Source: CAIVPM01 sp049242885 (GTDB lineage: Bacteria > Bacteroidota > Bacteroidia > Chitinophagales > Chitinophagaceae). From it: a stretch of 17,769 nt of DNA. How positions within the stretch are numbered: the first letter of the stretch is position 1; each line of letters begins with the position of its first letter. The stretch spans positions 1 to 17,769 of the forward strand of contig JBMLOQ010000033.1 of assembly GCA_049242885.1 (NCBI GenBank), read 5' to 3'. The translations under genes and the position numbers were made by a program. The notes under the pieces are model-generated. The model was not told the DNA's origin. It ran no database searches and saw only the letters and a list, made by a program, of their open reading frames with translations. Shown in pieces: positions 15,702 to 17,769 of the stretch.

Positions 15702-15716
15702 CCCTTTCTAATTTTT

Positions 15717-17564
15717 ATGAGCGATTCTATAAAACACGAATGTGGCCTTGCTTTTATTCGTTTACGAAAACCATTTTCATATTATACACAACAGTATGGT
15801 TCGGCTTTATATGGCTTAAATAAGCTGTATTTGCTTATGGAAAAGCAACACAATCGTGGGCAAGATGGTGCAGGTGTTGCAACAGTGAAATTAAATGTTG
15901 AGCCGGGTTATCCATTTTTGCATAGAATGAGAAGCAATGTACAGCAACCCATTGCCGATATTTTTTTTACTATAGGCAAAGAAGTGAAAGAATTAGAAAA
16001 GTATCAACCCAATATTACCCAATTTCCTGGGCTTTTAAAAGGGCATTTACCAATGCTGGGCGAGCTATTGCTTGGTCATTTACGTTATGGTACACAAGGG
16101 AAAAATAATGTAGCTTTTTGTCATCCATTTATTAAAAGAGATACACAACCAGGAAGAAATTTGGCACTTGCAGGCAACTTTAATTTGGTAAATACCGAGG
16201 AGTTATACCAGCATTTAAATATAGAAGCTGGGGAATTTCAACAACAAAGCGATTTGGCAGCTATGATGGAAATTATTCATCATTATTTGGTAAAACAAGA
16301 CGAGGAAAATCCTAACCAAGCCAATGTTAAAACTATGTTGCAACAAGCCACTCCTTTGTTTGATGGTGGCTATACTATTGGTGGATTAGTAGGTAATGGT
16401 GATAGTTTTGTAATGAGAGATGCACATGGCATTCGCCCAGCATACTATTATATACATGATGATTTTATTGTTGCAGCAAGTGAGCGTGCAGCCATACGTA
16501 CAACTTTTAATGTTGGAGAAAATGAAGTTTTAGAACTAATGCCAGGAAATGCCTTGATTATTGATAATGAAGGAGAATATAGTATTGAACAAATACTCGA
16601 ACCAAAAGAAAGGAGAGCTTGTAGTTTTGAACGAATTTATTTTAGTAGAGGAAGTGATGAAAAAATTTATAGAGAAAGAATTGCACTAGGGCATCATTTA
16701 AGCAAAACTGTTTTAGATGCTATAAACTATGATTTAAAAAATACTATTTTTAGTTATATACCCAATACAGCAGAGGTTGCTTTTTATGGTTTGGTAAAAG
16801 GTATGGAAGAATATTTAAATGCTATTAAAGTTGAAAGAATATTAAGCTGGAACGAAAAAGTGCCTAAAGAGAAATTGGAGGAAATGATTAACCGAAAAAT
16901 TAGGCAAGAAAAAATAGCCATTAAAGATGTAAAACTTAGAACTTTTATTACCGAAGATGCCAATAGAAACGAAATGGTGCAACACGTGTATGATGTTACC
17001 TACGGCACTGTTCAAAAAAACCAAGATACCCTTGTAGTTATAGATGATAGCATAGTAAGAGGCACTACCCTTAAAGAAAGTATTGTACGAATGTTGGCAC
17101 GCTTGCAGCCTAAAAAAATTATTGTTGTAAGTAGTGCACCACAAATAAGATACCCAGATTGTTATGGTATTGATATGAGTAAAATGGGCGACTTTATAGC
17201 CTTTAAAGCTGCAATTGCCTTGTTGCAAGAAACCAATAGAGAAAATGTAATTGAAGAAGTAACCTCAAAAATTAAGGAACTTCAAGAGCAAAATTTATTG
17301 CACACCGAAAATGTTGTAAGGCAATTGTACAAACCGTTTAGCCCCGAAGAAATTTCATTAAAAATTGCTCAATTAATTACCCCGCCAGAAGTAACTATTC
17401 CTGTGCAAGTTATTTATCAAACTATTGAAGATTTACACGATAGTTGCCCTACAAATACTGGTGACTGGTATTTTACAGGTAATTATCCAACCCCTGGAGG
17501 CAATAAAGTTTGTAACAAAGCATTCCTAAACTTTATTGAAGGTAAAAACGTTAGGGGGTATTAG
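15717..17564 (+). CDS. PurF-like amidophosphoribosyltransferase (long Bacteroidota form)
   Basis: A class II glutamine amidotransferase joined to a type I phosphoribosyltransferase domain. By family, it would make phosphoribosylamine from PRPP and glutamine, the first committed step of purine synthesis. Cys9 in HECGLAF is the expected N-terminal nucleophile after removal of an eight-residue propeptide, and GHLRYGTQG at about 120-128 binds glutamine. The PRPP loop is IDDSIVRGTT at 442-451. It is about 615 residues, against roughly 500 in E. coli. Two clear differences are an inserted charged helix at about 371-406 before the RTF segment, and a C-terminal extension at about 574-615 with WYFTGNYPTPGGNKVCNKAF. 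The usual NGN of the oxyanion region reads NFN (154-156), so Gly is replaced by Phe. Bacteroidota also carry a classical PurF, so this may be a paralogue with a shifted role. The symbol is left blank for that reason. Confidence 0.88.
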   Translation: MSDSIKHECGLAFIRLRKPFSYYTQQYGSALYGLNKLYLLMEKQHNRGQDGAGVATVKLNVEPGYPFLHRMRSNVQQPIADIFFTIGKEVKELEKYQPNITQFPGLLKGHLPMLGELLLGHLRYGTQGKNNVAFCHPFIKRDTQPGRNLALAGNFNLVNTEELYQHLNIEAGEFQQQSDLAAMMEIIHHYLVKQDEENPNQANVKTMLQQATPLFDGGYTIGGLVGNGDSFVMRDAHGIRPAYYYIHDDFIVAASERAAIRTTFNVGENEVLELMPGNALIIDNEGEYSIEQILEPKERRACSFERIYFSRGSDEKIYRERIALGHHLSKTVLDAINYDLKNTIFSYIPNTAEVAFYGLVKGMEEYLNAIKVERILSWNEKVPKEKLEEMINRKIRQEKIAIKDVKLRTFITEDANRNEMVQHVYDVTYGTVQKNQDTLVVIDDSIVRGTTLKESIVRMLARLQPKKIIVVSSAPQIRYPDCYGIDMSKMGDFIAFKAAIALLQETNRENVIEEVTSKIKELQEQNLLHTENVVRQLYKPFSPEEISLKIAQLITPPEVTIPVQVIYQTIEDLHDSCPTNTGDWYFTGNYPTPGGNKVCNKAFLNFIEGKNVRGY

Positions 17565-17636
17565 TAGTTTTAAAATTTGAAGGTGAATTAAAAGAGAAAA
17601 TTTGCTGCTATAGTAAATAGCATAGTAATTCTTACT

Positions 17637-17660
17637 GATTTTACCAACTTTGGTAAAATC
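17637..17660. repeat. Perfect inverted repeat after the PurF-like gene, overlapping the terminator stem
   Basis: GATTTTACCAA (17637-17647) and TTGGTAAAATC (17650-17660) are perfect reverse complements separated by two bases. The right arm shares 17656-17660 with the left arm of the following terminator hairpin, so the two cannot form at once. Confidence 0.7.
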
Positions 17661-17704
17661 AAAAAGCCTCACAATATTGTTTAGTGAGGCTTTTTGATTT
17701 TTTT
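17656..17704. terminator. Strong bidirectional intrinsic terminator
   Basis: A perfect 17-base stem (17656-17672 with 17684-17700; core AAAAAGCCTCAC/GTGAGGCTTTTT) has an 11-base loop and ends in a T-run at 17698-17704 on the + strand. On the minus strand the stem is followed by TTTTTGATTTT, so it can serve both the PurF-like gene and a gene converging from the right. Confidence 0.92.
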
Positions 17705-17721
17705 GGGATCTTAAATTTTAT

Positions 17722-17769
17722 TTAAAATTCTTCTTTTTTCATTTGCATCATACCCATAATCTGCTTCAT
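17722..17769 (-). CDS. C-terminal fragment of a possible minus-strand gene
   Basis: The minus-strand frame is open from the right edge to a TAA at 17722-17724, giving a Met- and Lys-rich tail, MKQIMGMMQMKKEEF. The last visible codon is ATG, so the fragment could be a 15-residue frame or, more likely, the end of a longer gene. Placement just beyond a bidirectional terminator supports a convergent gene. No family can be assigned. Confidence 0.4.
   Translation of the reverse strand: MKQIMGMMQMKKEEF

Noticed and set aside
16842..17228. Minus-strand open frame of 128 codons inside the PurF-like gene
   Set aside because: It is antisense to conserved catalytic codons including the PRPP loop. The translation shows no domain and odd aromatic runs, so it is a shadow frame.
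1..17769. Mobile elements, CRISPR array, tRNA or rRNA genes, defence or toxin-antitoxin system
   Set aside because: I saw no transposase, integrase, regular spaced repeats, cloverleaf, or paired small toxin-like frames. Base composition and gene content look even across the window, so there is no sign of an inserted island.

Overview
The window looks like a stretch of chromosome from a member of the Bacteroidota, probably near the Chitinophagales or Flavobacteriia. The evidence is low G+C content, Bacteroidota-style -7 boxes (TAnnTTTG) upstream of several genes, almost no Shine-Dalgarno sequences, and several families typical of the phylum: the ~615-residue PurF-like protein, DUF5522, lipidated TamA/BamA-like barrels, and a TopA with a lysine-rich tail instead of zinc ribbons. 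I cannot name a genus. No phage, transposon, integron, CRISPR array, tRNA or rRNA is visible, and no gene-free stretch exceeds 300 bases.

Layout. 1-144 is the 3' end of a gene that starts outside the window (perhaps TolC-like). glnS (270-1928) and topA (2185-4764) follow on the + strand. Next comes a respiratory block on the + strand: cytochrome oxidase subunit III and a small COX4-type subunit, a strong intrinsic terminator, then a SCO copper chaperone directly followed by a five-helix DUF420 protein. The catalytic oxidase subunits I and II must be elsewhere. An NAD(P)H-dependent FMN reductase (+) runs tail-to-tail into a minus-strand trio read in the order trmB, DUF5522, alkyltransferase-like protein. 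ligA (+) converges with a SpoU-class RNA methyltransferase (-), and a TamA/BamA-like outer-membrane lipoprotein-barrel (+) converges with an NTF2/SnoaL-like protein (-). A PurF-like amidophosphoribosyltransferase (+) ends at a strong bidirectional terminator. Beyond it lies the tail of a possible minus-strand gene.

How the genes relate. Most are housekeeping: tRNA charging and modification (glnS, trmB, the SpoU enzyme), DNA topology and repair or replication (topA, ligA, the alkyltransferase-like protein), aerobic respiration and copper-site assembly (the cox/SCO/DUF420 block), envelope biogenesis (the TamA-like protein), and purine or nitrogen transfer (the PurF-like protein). Three convergent pairs meet with stops overlapping or only 3-4 bp apart, so there is no room for separate terminators.

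I found no clear new multi-gene system. The points most worth a second look are the cysteine-less alkyltransferase-like protein with PAQRV in place of PCHRV; the CCGHGCRHC mini-protein whose only upstream start is a TTG or GTG codon inside trmB; the divergent PurF paralogue with an altered oxyanion-hole motif and an extra C-terminal tail; and a pair of mutually exclusive hairpins at the right-hand terminator.
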